Source: Thiosocius sp963808165 (GTDB lineage Bacteria > Pseudomonadota > Gammaproteobacteria > Chromatiales > Chromatiaceae). From it: a stretch of DNA of 64,000 nt. The position numbers were made by a program, and so were the translations under genes. The notes under the pieces were generated by a model. The model saw nothing but the letters and a program-made list of their open reading frames with translations, made no database searches and was not told the DNA's origin. Shown here piece after piece: positions 46,354-55,028 of the stretch. The DNA lies in assembly GCA_963808165.1 (NCBI GenBank), contig CAWEET010000010.1, positions 62,001-126,000 of the forward strand, given 5' to 3'. Positions within the stretch are counted from its first letter, which is position 1. Every line of letters starts with the position of its first letter.

Positions 46354-47514
46354 GTGAACCTACACGAATTCCAGTCGAAAAAGCTATTTGCCGGCTACGG
46401 CATACCGGTGCCGTTCGGTTATGCGGTCGAAACCGCCAAGGAGGCACGGTCGGCCGCTGCGGACATGGGTGGTGAGAAATGGGTGGTAAAGGCGCAGGCG
46501 CACACCGGCGGGCGCGGCAAGGCCGGCGGTGTCGTGCTGGTCGATTCGCTCGACAGCGTGGAAAGCGAGTCGGAGCGCATCCTGGCGAACCGTATCGTCA
46601 CCAGGCAAACCGGTGCCGAGGGCCTGCCGGTCAGTTATATCCTGGTGGAAGAACCGACCGCGATAGGCGAAGAGCTTTATCTCAGCGCGCTGGTCGATCG
46701 CGCGACCCGGCGGGTGCTGCTCATGGCTTCGCGGGCTGGTGGCATGAACATCGAGGAGGTGGCCGCCGAAACCCCGGAGAAGATAATCACCGCGCTGATC
46801 GACCCGGCCGCGGGCGTGCAGCCGTACCAGGCGCGCCGCCTCGGTTTTGCGCTCGGCTTCAATGCCGAGCAGGTTAAACAGTTCCAGAAGATACTTTTCG
46901 GTCTGGTCGATCTGTTTCACAGGGAGGATGCCAGTCTGGTTGAGATCAATCCGCTGGTCGTAACCCCGGCCGGGGATTTGATCGCACTGGATGCCAAGAT
47001 CAATCTCGACAGCAATGCGCTTTATCGGCACAAAGATCTCTTGGCGATGCGTGACATCAGCCAGGAAGATCCGCGCGAGGCGGCAGCCGCCGAGCACGAT
47101 CTGAACTACATTACGCTGGACGGCAACATCGGCTGCATGGTCAATGGCGCCGGACTGGCAATGGCGACCATGGATCTGGTGCAACTGCACGGTGGATCGC
47201 CGGCCAACTTCCTCGATGTCGGTGGCGGCACCACAGCAGAACGCGTCGCCGAGGCGTTCAAGATCATCCTTTCCGACCAGAAGGTGAGGGCCGTGCTGGT
47301 CAACATCTTCGGCGGTATCGTGCGCTGTGACCTGATCGCCGAGGGCATTATCTCTGCAGTGCGCGAGGTCGGTATCGAAGTGCCGGTGGTCATCCGCCTG
47401 GAAGGGACCAATGCCGAGCAGGGGCTGAAACTGCTCGATCAAAGCGGACTGGCACTGGAGACCGCCTCCGACCTCACCGAGGCCGCCGAGAAGGTGGTCG
47501 CCGCCGCCAACTAA
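46354..47514 (+). CDS. sucC: Succinyl-CoA synthetase beta subunit
   Basis: TCA-cycle enzyme; the beta subunit carries the ATP-grasp nucleotide site. 386 residues from the GTG at 46354 (MNLHEFQSKKLFAGYGIPVP, the expected family start); the in-phase ATG at 46321 would add 11 unrelated residues. Motifs: QAHTGGRGKAGGV, EINPLVVTP, MVNGAGLAMATMD, NFLDVGGGTT and FGGIVRCDLIAEGI. Separated by 21 bp from sucD. Confidence 0.96.
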   Translation: MNLHEFQSKKLFAGYGIPVPFGYAVETAKEARSAAADMGGEKWVVKAQAHTGGRGKAGGVVLVDSLDSVESESERILANRIVTRQTGAEGLPVSYILVEEPTAIGEELYLSALVDRATRRVLLMASRAGGMNIEEVAAETPEKIITALIDPAAGVQPYQARRLGFALGFNAEQVKQFQKILFGLVDLFHREDASLVEINPLVVTPAGDLIALDAKINLDSNALYRHKDLLAMRDISQEDPREAAAAEHDLNYITLDGNIGCMVNGAGLAMATMDLVQLHGGSPANFLDVGGGTTAERVAEAFKIILSDQKVRAVLVNIFGGIVRCDLIAEGIISAVREVGIEVPVVIRLEGTNAEQGLKLLDQSGLALETASDLTEAAEKVVAAAN

Positions 47515-47535
47515 ACGGCGTACGGGAAAGACGAA

Positions 47536-48405
47536 ATGAGCATACTGATCGACGAGAACACCAAGGTAATCTGCCAGGGTTTCACCGGCAGACAGGGCAC
47601 CTTCCATTCCGAGCAGGCGATCGCCTATGGCACCCGGCTGGTCGGTGGTGTGACCCCCGGCAAGGGTGGTCAAAGCCACCTCGACCGCCCGGTATTCAAC
47701 ACCGTGCACGACGCAGTGGCCGAGACCGCTGCGGATGCCAGCATGATCTATGTGCCAGCGGCGTTCGCTGCCGATGCGATCCTCGAGGCCGCCGATGCCG
47801 GGATAAAGGTCGTGGTTTGCATTACCGAGGGCATCCCGGTGCTCGATATGCTCAAGGTGCGTGCCGCCCTCGCCGGTCGTGACGTGTGGCTGGTGGGACC
47901 AAACTGTCCGGGGGTGATCACGCCAGGCGCATGCAAGATCGGCATCATGCCTGGTGCGATCCATCAGCAGGGCAGGGTAGGCATCGTATCGCGTTCCGGC
48001 ACGCTGACCTATGAGGCGGTGTTTCAGACGACCCGGCAGGGGCTGGGGCAGAGCACCTGTGTCGGAATCGGCGGCGATCCCATTCCTGGCGTGAACTTCA
48101 TCGATTGTCTGGAATTGTTTGAGAAGGATCCGCAGACCGAGGGAATCGTGATGGTCGGCGAGATCGGCGGCAGCGCGGAGGAAGATGCCGCGGAATTCAT
48201 CGCCAGCAAGGTCAGCAAGCCGGTGGTCGCCTATATCGCAGGAGTCACCGCGCCACCCGGCAAACGCATGGGCCACGCCGGGGCGATCATCAGCGGCGGT
48301 AAGGGCACGGCCGAGGGCAAGTTCGCCGCGCTCGACGCAGCGGGTGTCGCCACCGTGCGTTCGCCAGCCGAGATCGGCTCACGCATGGCAGAGTTGCTCG
48401 CCTGA
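47536..48405 (+). CDS. sucD: Succinyl-CoA synthetase alpha subunit
   Basis: Forms the heteromer with SucC and carries the phosphohistidine. 289 residues. CoA-binding Rossmann fold at the start (CQGFTGRQGTFHSEQAI, GGVTPGKGG), VGPNCPGVITPG, GIVSRSGTLTYEA, GGDPIPG, and the active-site PGKRMGHAGAIISGGKGTA with the phosphorylated histidine. Good length and motif order. Confidence 0.97.
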   Translation: MSILIDENTKVICQGFTGRQGTFHSEQAIAYGTRLVGGVTPGKGGQSHLDRPVFNTVHDAVAETAADASMIYVPAAFAADAILEAADAGIKVVVCITEGIPVLDMLKVRAALAGRDVWLVGPNCPGVITPGACKIGIMPGAIHQQGRVGIVSRSGTLTYEAVFQTTRQGLGQSTCVGIGGDPIPGVNFIDCLELFEKDPQTEGIVMVGEIGGSAEEDAAEFIASKVSKPVVAYIAGVTAPPGKRMGHAGAIISGGKGTAEGKFAALDAAGVATVRSPAEIGSRMAELLA

Positions 48406-48766
48406 TCTTGTCGCGTAGCGACAGGATTGCGGCGGAACAATCTTCCGACTGATCCCGCAGTCGTTGGTCGAATCAGGCTGAGCCGCGAAGCTGTAACCGT
48501 TGTCCGCCGCGCTTGGTGTATTCTTGCTCCGGTTTGCCTAATGCTGATGCTGGCCACCGTCATCTGGAGAGCTGCCTATTGGGCGGGTTCCGATGAGCAT
48601 GCCTGGCGATCGAGGGCTTTTCACGAAGGTTCCGGCCATCCCTGGTCGGGCTCTACCCGACGCCCGCTCTGGCAGGCAAAACCCGCGCTGCACCATGATG
48701 AAGTAATGGTCCATTAACGGCGAAGCGCTGCACGCGGGCAGCGCTGTTTTGGGAGAGTTCTAGGAA
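48406..48766. other. Spacer between sucD and nadE
   Basis: 361 bp. Contains a 15-bp inverted repeat, TGTCGC-GTA-GCGACA, just after sucD (about 48409-48423), and a stem-loop AGCGCTGC-(6)-GCAGCGCT at 48724-48745 followed by GTTTTG, 21 bp before nadE; the latter is terminator-like but weak. A 96-codon plus-strand frame (48427-48717) with one hydrophobic stretch starts with no clear ribosome-binding site and is not supported as a gene. Confidence 0.5.
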
Positions 48767-50359
48767 TTGACCACTGTTGCACTTGCTCAGCTCAATCTCT
48801 TGGTCGGTGACATACCGGGCAACGCCCGGCGTGTGATCGATTGTGCCGAACGCCTGCGCGGCAAGGCCGATATCGTCTTATTTCCGGAACTGACCCTGAC
48901 CGCTTACCCGCCCGAAGATCTGCTATTGCGTCCCGCGTGTGATGCCCGGGTAGCTGCCGCGCTGCAGGAGATCGCCCGGGCGACCGTGGGCATCACGCTC
49001 GTCATCGGTTATCCGGCGCTGCGTGACGGCGTGCGTTACAACGCCGCCGGAGTGCTGCGTGACGGCGTGGTCGAAGGCGAGTACCGGAAGATGGAACTGC
49101 CCAACTACAGCGTGTTCGACGAGCGGCGCTATTTCGAGCCGGGTACGAATGCGCTGGTGTTCAAGCAGGGCGGTGTGCAATTCGGGGTGACCGTCTGCGA
49201 GGATATCTGGTTCGACATGCCGGTGCAGCGTGCGGCTGTAGCCGGTGCCCAGGTCCTGCTTAACCTCAACGCTTCGCCATTCCATCAAGGGAAGGCCGCC
49301 GAACGCGAGACACTGGTGGCCGAGCGCGCAGCGCGCTTTGGTGTCGCCGTCGTTTACGTCAATATGGTCGGTGGACAGGATGAACTGGTGTTCGACGGTG
49401 GCTCCTTTGTTGTCGATGCCGCCGGCAGCGTGAGGCATCGCTCGATCTTGTTCGGCGAAAGCGAGACCCTGGTGACGATCGACAATGGTGTGCCGCAGAC
49501 CGGCACGCTGGAGCCCTTCCCCGGCGACGATGAGCAGGTCTATCGGGCGCTGGTCACAGGCACGCGCGATTACGTCCGAAAAAACGGTTTCCGTTCGGTG
49601 GTGCTGGGCCTGTCCGGTGGCATCGACTCGGCGCTGACACTGGCCATTGCGGTCGATGCACTGGGTGCTGAGAATGTCGAGGCGGTTATGATGCCCTCGC
49701 GCTACACGGCGGACATCAGTAATCGGGATGCGCTGCGTCAGGCCGAACGCATGGGCGTCACACATCAGACGATCCCGATCGAGCCGGCGTTTCGCGCGTT
49801 TCTGGAGATGCTCTCGGACACGCTCGATGATGCCCGGCCGGACATCACCGAGGAGAACATCCAGGCGCGCTGCCGTGGCATCATCCTGATGGCAATTAGC
49901 AACAAGCGCGGATGCATGCTGCTGACCACCGGGAACAAAAGCGAGATGTCGGTCGGCTACGCGACGCTTTACGGCGATATGGCTGGTGGCTTCGCGCCCT
50001 TGAAAGATGTCCCCAAGTTGCTGGTCTACCGATTGTCACGCTGGTGCAACCGTGATGGAGAGGTGATCCCTCAGCGGGTCATCGAGCGGCCACCATCGGC
50101 GGAACTGCGCCCTGAGCAGAAGGACAGCGACAGCCTGCCCGATTACGAAATCCTCGACGGCATCCTGGCGCTGTATGTCGAACATGACAAGTCGGTCGAG
50201 GATATCGTCGCCGCGGGATACGAACGCCCTGTGGTCGAACGTATCACCCGGCTGGTCGACCGCAACGAATACAAGCGCCGCCAGGCGCCTCCCGGTGTCA
50301 AGATAACGCGCCGCGCCTATGGTCGCGACCGCCGCTATCCCATTGTCAGCGGATTCTGA
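48767..50359 (+). CDS. nadE: Glutamine-dependent NAD synthetase
   Basis: Last step of NAD synthesis: amidates deamido-NAD with glutamine-derived ammonia. 530 residues. N-terminal nitrilase-type glutaminase domain with Glu in LFPELTLTAYPPEDLL, Lys in RKMELPNYSVFDERR and Cys in GVTVCEDIWFD; C-terminal synthetase domain with the ATP loop GLSGGIDSALTLAIAV. The start is TTG 48767 (protein beginning MTTVALAQLNLLVGD), with a weak AGGAA just upstream. Followed after 61 bp by glnB. Confidence 0.95.
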   Translation: MTTVALAQLNLLVGDIPGNARRVIDCAERLRGKADIVLFPELTLTAYPPEDLLLRPACDARVAAALQEIARATVGITLVIGYPALRDGVRYNAAGVLRDGVVEGEYRKMELPNYSVFDERRYFEPGTNALVFKQGGVQFGVTVCEDIWFDMPVQRAAVAGAQVLLNLNASPFHQGKAAERETLVAERAARFGVAVVYVNMVGGQDELVFDGGSFVVDAAGSVRHRSILFGESETLVTIDNGVPQTGTLEPFPGDDEQVYRALVTGTRDYVRKNGFRSVVLGLSGGIDSALTLAIAVDALGAENVEAVMMPSRYTADISNRDALRQAERMGVTHQTIPIEPAFRAFLEMLSDTLDDARPDITEENIQARCRGIILMAISNKRGCMLLTTGNKSEMSVGYATLYGDMAGGFAPLKDVPKLLVYRLSRWCNRDGEVIPQRVIERPPSAELRPEQKDSDSLPDYEILDGILALYVEHDKSVEDIVAAGYERPVVERITRLVDRNEYKRRQAPPGVKITRRAYGRDRRYPIVSGF

Positions 50360-50420
50360 TTAGAATACCGGCTCCTGGCGCCACAGTCCGGTGCAAGCAG
50401 CGAATCTCGGGGGAGTCTGC

Positions 50421-50759
50421 ATGAAAAAAGTCGAGGCCATCATCAAGCCGTTCAAGCTGGATGACGTGCGTGAGAGTCTGTCGAATATCGGCGTGACGGG
50501 CATGACCGCCATCGAGGTCAAGGGTTTCGGTCGACAGAAAGGCCACACGGAACTCTACCGTGGCGCCGAGTACGTGGTCGATTTCCTGCCCAAGCTGAAG
50601 ATTGACATCGTCGTTCGCGATGATCAGGTGGATGCCTGCATCGAGGCGATCACCAGTGCCGCCCGCACCGGCAAGATCGGTGACGGCAAGATCTTCGTAT
50701 CCAGCGTCGAGAAAGTCGTGCGTATCCGGACCGGCGAACAGGACGACGACGCCGTCTGA
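50421..50759 (+). CDS. glnB: Nitrogen regulatory protein PII
   Basis: Trimeric signal protein that senses 2-oxoglutarate, ATP and glutamine status and controls glutamine synthetase and NtrB. 112 residues beginning MKKVEAIIKPFKLDDVRE. The uridylylated Tyr51 lies in TELYRGAEYVVDFLPK; the C-loop GKIGDGKIFVSSVEKVVRIRTGE is complete. GGGGAGTC precedes the ATG. An in-phase ATG at 50391 would add ten residues and is unlikely. No amtB follows, so this is GlnB rather than GlnK by context. Confidence 0.95.
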   Translation: MKKVEAIIKPFKLDDVRESLSNIGVTGMTAIEVKGFGRQKGHTELYRGAEYVVDFLPKLKIDIVVRDDQVDACIEAITSAARTGKIGDGKIFVSSVEKVVRIRTGEQDDDAV

Positions 50760-50806
50760 CCCTGTGCCTGCATGAAGTGGCAGTGTGCGGAACGCCAACC
50801 AGACTG

Positions 50807-50832
50807 CTAGGGCCTGTTAACACTAATCCGGA
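50807..50832 (+). repeat. Left terminal inverted repeat of the MITE-like element
   Basis: 26 bp, identical in reverse complement to 51053-51078. The inner part GTTAAC is itself palindromic. Confidence 0.95.
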
Positions 50833-51052
50833 GCGTGTCGCCGGAGGCCATTTTTTCGCAGATCAAGGCGTAAAGAGCGCTGTGTAGCAGGCTACATAAG
50901 CGAGGTGCAACGCCGAGCTGTGGAAAAATGGCCCAGTCCCTTCGGGTTGCGCCCCAGAATGGGCCACTCGGTGTTACTCGTCGTTCATTTGGAATGACCA
51001 AACTTCACTCCTCGCGCCTTGATTGGCCCATTTTGGGGCAGCAACGACGCGA

Positions 51053-51078
51053 TCCGGATTAGTGTTAACAGGCCCTAG
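51053..51078 (-). repeat. Right terminal inverted repeat of the MITE-like element
   Basis: 26 bp, perfect reverse complement of 50807-50832. Confidence 0.95.
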
Positions 51079-51239
51079 ACATATGGTCGCCTCCCGGCGT
51101 CGCCGACGTGCCACGTGATTTCGGGCATGGCGGACAACGCCGGCGGGTTCTGGCGCGTGTCTCGTGAGCCAGTCGTTCGCCAGCAGGGTTCGCGGGCCCG
51201 CGCGGCGAGAGTTGACCCTAACTCTGCGGCCGTTCGGGA

Positions 51240-52061
51240 TCAGTTTTCATCGAGTTCGAAGAATTCCCAGACCTGACGGCTGAACGACTTTTCGCCGACT
51301 TCAAGCGGATCGTCGATCAGGCTGCCGTTCGCCTCGTTCATCGCAAGTACCCGACGGGTGTCTTGTTCCAGTTGTTGCATGCCCAGTTCCTTGTAGGCGG
51401 CAATCATGAGCACCAGTGCTTCGCGCAGCGCCGGGGTACGCTGGTAGTTCTGCACCACGAACTCTGCCCGATTCGCCGCGGCGACAAAGGCACCCCGCTT
51501 CATATAGTAAGTCGCCACGTTGATCTCGTTACGCGCCAGATTGTTGCGCAGGTACAACATTCGTTGCGCCGAGTCTTCCGCGTATTCGCTGTTCGGGTAC
51601 TGCTTCACCACCTCGGCAAAGTCATTATATGAATCCAGCGCCGCCCCCGGGTCGCGCTGAGAGGTGTCCGTGGGCAGGAACCGGTCGAGGAAACCCAGGC
51701 TGCGGTTGAAGTTTATCAGCCCGCGCAGATAGTAGGCATAGGCCGTGGCCGGGTGGCCCGGGTGCAGCTTGATGAATCGGTCTGCTGCGGCCAGCGCCGA
51801 TTCGGGCTCGGAGAAGCGGTAGTAGGCATACGCGACGTTGAGCTGCGCCTGATGGGCGAACTTGCCGAAGGGGTAGCGCGATTCGAGGGTCTCGTAGAAT
51901 TTGATGGCCCGCTCATAGTTGCCGGCATTCATCTCGCTGGTGGCTTCGGTGTAGAGTTTCTGTTGGCTCCAGCCGATAGTCTCGTCCTTGTCCTTGAACA
52001 GCGAGCAGCCGGTCAGCATGAGCAGCATCAGCAGCAAAATTGGCCAGCGCAAGCGCAACAT
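51240..52061 (-). CDS. bamD: Outer membrane assembly lipoprotein BamD
   Basis: Essential lipoprotein of the BAM complex that inserts beta-barrel proteins. 273 residues; signal peptide with lipobox LTGC, modified Cys19. The mature part has TPR repeats, e.g. YTEATSEMNAGNYERAIKFYETLESRYPFG, LHPGHPATAYAYYLRGL and VKQYPNSEYAEDSAQRM. Ends in an extra acidic tail FELDEN. Divergent from rluD; a perfect TATAAT lies 36 bp upstream of the ATG. Confidence 0.95.
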   Translation of the reverse strand: MLRLRWPILLLMLLMLTGCSLFKDKDETIGWSQQKLYTEATSEMNAGNYERAIKFYETLESRYPFGKFAHQAQLNVAYAYYRFSEPESALAAADRFIKLHPGHPATAYAYYLRGLINFNRSLGFLDRFLPTDTSQRDPGAALDSYNDFAEVVKQYPNSEYAEDSAQRMLYLRNNLARNEINVATYYMKRGAFVAAANRAEFVVQNYQRTPALREALVLMIAAYKELGMQQLEQDTRRVLAMNEANGSLIDDPLEVGEKSFSRQVWEFFELDEN

Positions 52062-52096
52062 GGGCGATAATCCGCGTTCCGTGAAATCAGACGCCG

Positions 52097-52102
52097 ATTA
52101 TA
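52097..52102 (-). promoter_or_regulatory. Candidate -10 box of bamD
   Basis: TATAAT on the minus strand, in the context GGTATAATCGG, 36 bp before the bamD ATG. The -35 region 17 bp upstream is poor (CTGATC). Confidence 0.5.
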
Positions 52103-52113
52103 CCGAAAGCGCC

Positions 52114-53166
52114 GTGGCTGATCAGAACTCGCAAGAATACCTGCTCGAGGGGACGGTGGCCGCCGACCAGGCCGGCATGCGGTTGGATCAGGCGCTCGCC
52201 AGCCTGTTTCCAGACTACTCGCGCAGTCGTCTGCAGGCATGGATCCGAGAGGGCCGGGTCAGTGTCAACGGTGCACAGCGGCGCCCGCGCGACCGGGTCG
52301 AGCTCGGCGATCATCTGCAGTTGCGTGCTATCGCCGAAGAGCAGGTTGCCTGCATGCCGCAGGCGATCCCGCTCGACATCGTGTTCGAGGACAAGGACAT
52401 CCTGGTGGTCGATAAACCGGCCGGTCTCGTGGTTCACCCGGCCGCAGGCAACCCCGACGGCACGCTGCAGAATGCGCTGCTCTATCACGATCCGGCCCTG
52501 ATCGAACTGCCTCGTGCCGGCATCGTGCACCGGCTGGACAAGGACACCACCGGACTGATGGTAATTGGCCGCAGTCGCAAGGCCCATAAGCGGTTGGTGG
52601 AGGCAATTGCGGCGCGCCGGGTCAAACGTGAGTATCGTGCCCTGGTAGTTGGCGGCATGCCGGCCGGCGGGACCATTGACCTGCCGATCGGGCGCCATCC
52701 CACCCAGCGCACTCGCATGGCGGTCAATCCGCTTGGAAAGCCCTCGGTCACGCACTTCAGGGTGCTGGAGCATTTCCGCGGGCACACCCTGCTCAAGGTG
52801 CTGCTCGAGACCGGGCGGACCCACCAGATCCGCGTGCACATGGCGCACCTGCGCCACCCGGTGTTCGGTGATCCTCAGTACGGCGGCCGGCTGCGGCTGC
52901 CGGGCGGCGCCTCCGAAGAACTGACGCGGGTCCTGCGCGGTTTCCGGCGCCAGGCATTGCATGCCAAGCGGCTCGCGTTGCTGCATCCCGTTAGCGACCG
53001 TCCGCTGAGCTTCAGCTGCGCGATACCGGCCGATATGTCTGCGGTCATTGCAGCGCTGGCCGCCGATGCCAACGTCCACTGGAGTGATCCCGATCCCGAT
53101 CCCGACCACGACGTCGGGTTCGATGCCTGCGAACTGTTCGATACATGCGGCGACGGCGATGATTGA
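52114..53166 (+). CDS. rluD: 23S rRNA pseudouridine(1911/1915/1917) synthase
   Basis: Isomerises three uridines in helix 69 of 23S rRNA. N-terminal S4 domain GMRLDQALASLFPDYSRSRLQAWI, catalytic domain with the aspartate in HRLDKDTTGLMVIGRS, and the C-terminal QIRVHMAHLRHPVFGDPQYGG. I use GTG 52114, giving 350 residues and a family-like N-terminus; in-phase ATG 52060 and GTG 52081 would overlap or abut the divergent bamD start. The C-terminal 35 residues include an acidic DPDPDPDHD tract. The frame end overlaps the next gene by 8 bp. Confidence 0.92.
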   Translation: MADQNSQEYLLEGTVAADQAGMRLDQALASLFPDYSRSRLQAWIREGRVSVNGAQRRPRDRVELGDHLQLRAIAEEQVACMPQAIPLDIVFEDKDILVVDKPAGLVVHPAAGNPDGTLQNALLYHDPALIELPRAGIVHRLDKDTTGLMVIGRSRKAHKRLVEAIAARRVKREYRALVVGGMPAGGTIDLPIGRHPTQRTRMAVNPLGKPSVTHFRVLEHFRGHTLLKVLLETGRTHQIRVHMAHLRHPVFGDPQYGGRLRLPGGASEELTRVLRGFRRQALHAKRLALLHPVSDRPLSFSCAIPADMSAVIAALAADANVHWSDPDPDPDHDVGFDACELFDTCGDGDD

Positions 53167-53887
53167 GTGCATCCAGCCCGACTGGCCAGCACCTGCGGCC
53201 GTCAGGGCCTGTAGCACCACGCGTGACGGCGGCGTCAGCGCCGGGCCTTGGCGCAGTCTGAATCTGGCGACTCATGTCGGTGACGATCCGCGTGCCGTTA
53301 GCGAGAATCGCGCGCGACTGTCGGATCGGCTGGGTTTGCCGGATGCGCCGCAGTGGCTGGACCAGGTGCACGGCACAAGGGTGCGCCTGCCGGCAAGTGA
53401 CAGCGATTGTGCGGATGCCTGTGTCGAAGACCGCCCGGGCCGTGTCTGTGTCGTGCTGACCGCCGATTGTCTGCCGGTGCTGCTGTGCAACACCGCGGGC
53501 ACGCGGGTGGCGGTGGCACACGCCGGCTGGCGGGGCCTGTTGGCAGGTGTTCTGGAGCGCACCGCGGCGGCGTTCGATGACGAGCCCGGTCAGTTGCTGG
53601 CATGGCTCGGACCGGCGATCGGGCCGCAGGTCTTTGAGGTCGGCGACGAGGTGCGTGCTGCATTCCTGGCCGAGGACCCTGCCAGTGGTGGGCTATTCGC
53701 AGCGAATGGCAGTGGCCGCTGGATGGCCGATCTTTACGGCCTGGCGCGTCTGCGGCTCGAGCGATGCGGGGTTGGCACGGTGACCGGGGGGGGGTGGTGT
53801 ACCCTCAGCGAGCCCGCGCGGTTCTTCTCCTATCGCCGCGACGGCATTACCGGCAGAATGGCGAGTCTGATCTGGCTGCAACCCTGA
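53159..53887 (+). CDS. pgeF: Multicopper/purine-nucleosidase-like protein YfiH (PgeF, DUF152)
   Basis: Homologue of YfiH/PgeF, which removes misincorporated L-Ser from peptidoglycan precursors in E. coli and has purine-nucleoside phosphorylase-like activity in others. 242 residues from ATG 53159. Metal-binding motifs are complete: DQVHGTRV, LTADCLPVLL and VAVAHAGWRGLLAGVLE; the C-terminus carries GGGWCTLSEPARFFSYRRDGITGRMASLIWL. It overlaps rluD by 8 bp, the neighbour with which it is often linked. The exact substrate is not deducible. Confidence 0.9.
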   Translation: MIECIQPDWPAPAAVRACSTTRDGGVSAGPWRSLNLATHVGDDPRAVSENRARLSDRLGLPDAPQWLDQVHGTRVRLPASDSDCADACVEDRPGRVCVVLTADCLPVLLCNTAGTRVAVAHAGWRGLLAGVLERTAAAFDDEPGQLLAWLGPAIGPQVFEVGDEVRAAFLAEDPASGGLFAANGSGRWMADLYGLARLRLERCGVGTVTGGGWCTLSEPARFFSYRRDGITGRMASLIWLQP

Positions 53888-53910
53888 ATAAACGATTCGA
53901 GGCCACCACC

Positions 53911-54435
53911 ATGAGCGACAAATGGTACATGTTGACGCTGATCGGCGAGGACAAACCCGGGATAGTAGCCGCGGTCAGCCAGGCGCTGTTCGATCTTGGG
54001 CTCAACCTCGGCGAGACGTCCATGCTGCGCCTCGGCGGCAATTTCACCATCATGATGATGGTTTCGGGAACCGATGACGCAGGCCCGTTGCGCGACAGGC
54101 TGCAGCCGGTGGTCGAGGGGCAGGGTATGTGTCTGCATGTGGACCCGATTCGTGCCCATCTCCACGAACACCTGGTGCCGAATATCCAGGTCACGGTAAG
54201 CGGCGCAGACCGTGCCGGCATCGTCGCCCAGGTCACCGCGGCGCTGGCGGCCTCCGGGTTCAACATTCTGGACCTGGAGTCGGATGTTGCCGGTACCCGG
54301 GAGAACCCGGTCTACATCATGCAGATCGCCGGGGTGGCGGATGTCGCACTCGAAGCGATTGAACGCGTCCTGGAACCGCTTCGCCAGGACGGCGTAGACG
54401 TCAATATCAGCGCCATCGACACCTACATCGGTTGA
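53911..54435 (+). CDS. ACT-domain protein related to GcvR
   Basis: 174 residues comprising two ACT domains: KWYMLTLIGEDKPGIVAAVSQALFDLGLN near the start and IQVTVSGADRAGIVAQVTAALAASGFNIL near residue 90. The glycine cleavage repressor GcvR has this tandem-ACT structure and binds GcvA. No gcv genes or gcvA are nearby, so a role in glycine metabolism is inferred only from family. GTG/ATG choice: the ATG at 53911 is preceded by GAGG. It is 7 bp from def. Confidence 0.8.
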   Translation: MSDKWYMLTLIGEDKPGIVAAVSQALFDLGLNLGETSMLRLGGNFTIMMMVSGTDDAGPLRDRLQPVVEGQGMCLHVDPIRAHLHEHLVPNIQVTVSGADRAGIVAQVTAALAASGFNILDLESDVAGTRENPVYIMQIAGVADVALEAIERVLEPLRQDGVDVNISAIDTYIG

Positions 54436-54442
54436 GGTTTGC

Positions 54443-54955
54443 GTGGCGATTCTGGATATCCTGACCCTGCCCGACCCGGCATTGAAGCAGGTCTCCGAGC
54501 CGGTGATCGATTTCGATGAGGGCCTGCGCGCGTTCCTGACCGACCTCGAGGAGACCCGCCGCAATGGCCCGGCCGCGGTCGGTATCGCCGCACCGCAGGT
54601 CGGCTGCTTTCGACGCATCGTCATCATCGATTGCTCGGGCACGCGCAAACCGGTGCCGAATCACGGCCACCTGATTCTGGTCAATCCTGAGATCACCCAC
54701 TGGGAAGGCTATGACATGGGTCGGGAGGGTTGCCTGTCAGTGCCCGACTACACAGGTAATGTGATCCGTGCAACCAGAATCCACCTGGTCGCGAAGGACC
54801 CCCTCGGGCAGTCGCTCGAGTTCGATATGGAGGGCTACGAGGCACGCGCGGCGCAACACGAGATCGATCACCTGGACGGCATGCTGTTCGTCGACCGTGT
54901 TGTCAGTCGGCGCAGCGATCTGTTCAAACGCAAGGTCTATCGCAAGGGTGGCTGA
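54443..54955 (+). CDS. def: Peptide deformylase
   Basis: Removes the formyl group from nascent proteins. 170 residues, starting at GTG 54443. The three signature motifs are complete: GIAAPQVG (motif I), EGCLSVP (motif II, Cys ligand) and HEIDHLDG (motif III, two His ligands and catalytic Glu). Usually linked to fmt; that gene is not here, so this may be a second copy or a separate locus. Confidence 0.95.
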   Translation: MAILDILTLPDPALKQVSEPVIDFDEGLRAFLTDLEETRRNGPAAVGIAAPQVGCFRRIVIIDCSGTRKPVPNHGHLILVNPEITHWEGYDMGREGCLSVPDYTGNVIRATRIHLVAKDPLGQSLEFDMEGYEARAAQHEIDHLDGMLFVDRVVSRRSDLFKRKVYRKGG

Positions 54956-55028
54956 GGCCGGAAATTCCGCGCCGACGGCCCTGTGCATGGGTTCCCGGCG
55001 CAAACACGCGACGTCAGTGCCATCCAGC

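Larger units (their letters stand above)
50807..51078. mobile_element. MITE-like element with perfect 26-bp terminal inverted repeats
   Basis: CTAGGGCCTGTTAACACTAA... at 50807-50832 is the exact reverse complement of 51053-51078. The 272-bp interior has no significant ORF. It contains two further inverted pairs: GGCCATTTTT (50846-50855) with AAAAATGGCC (50924-50933), and GTTGC-CCCC-ATGGGCCA (50946-50966) with its near complement at 51024-51045. CTAG at both ends may be part of the repeat or a 4-bp target duplication. It sits between glnB and bamD without disrupting a gene. The structure indicates a non-autonomous transposon moved by an unlinked transposase, or a dispersed structural repeat. 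Confidence 0.85.

Noticed and set aside
46384..48276. Long open frame antisense to sucC and sucD
   Set aside because: Spans two real genes and their spacer, so it follows their codon structure and is not coding.
48427..48717. 96-codon frame between sucD and nadE with one hydrophobic stretch
   Set aside because: No good ribosome-binding site and no recognisable family; left as an open possibility only.
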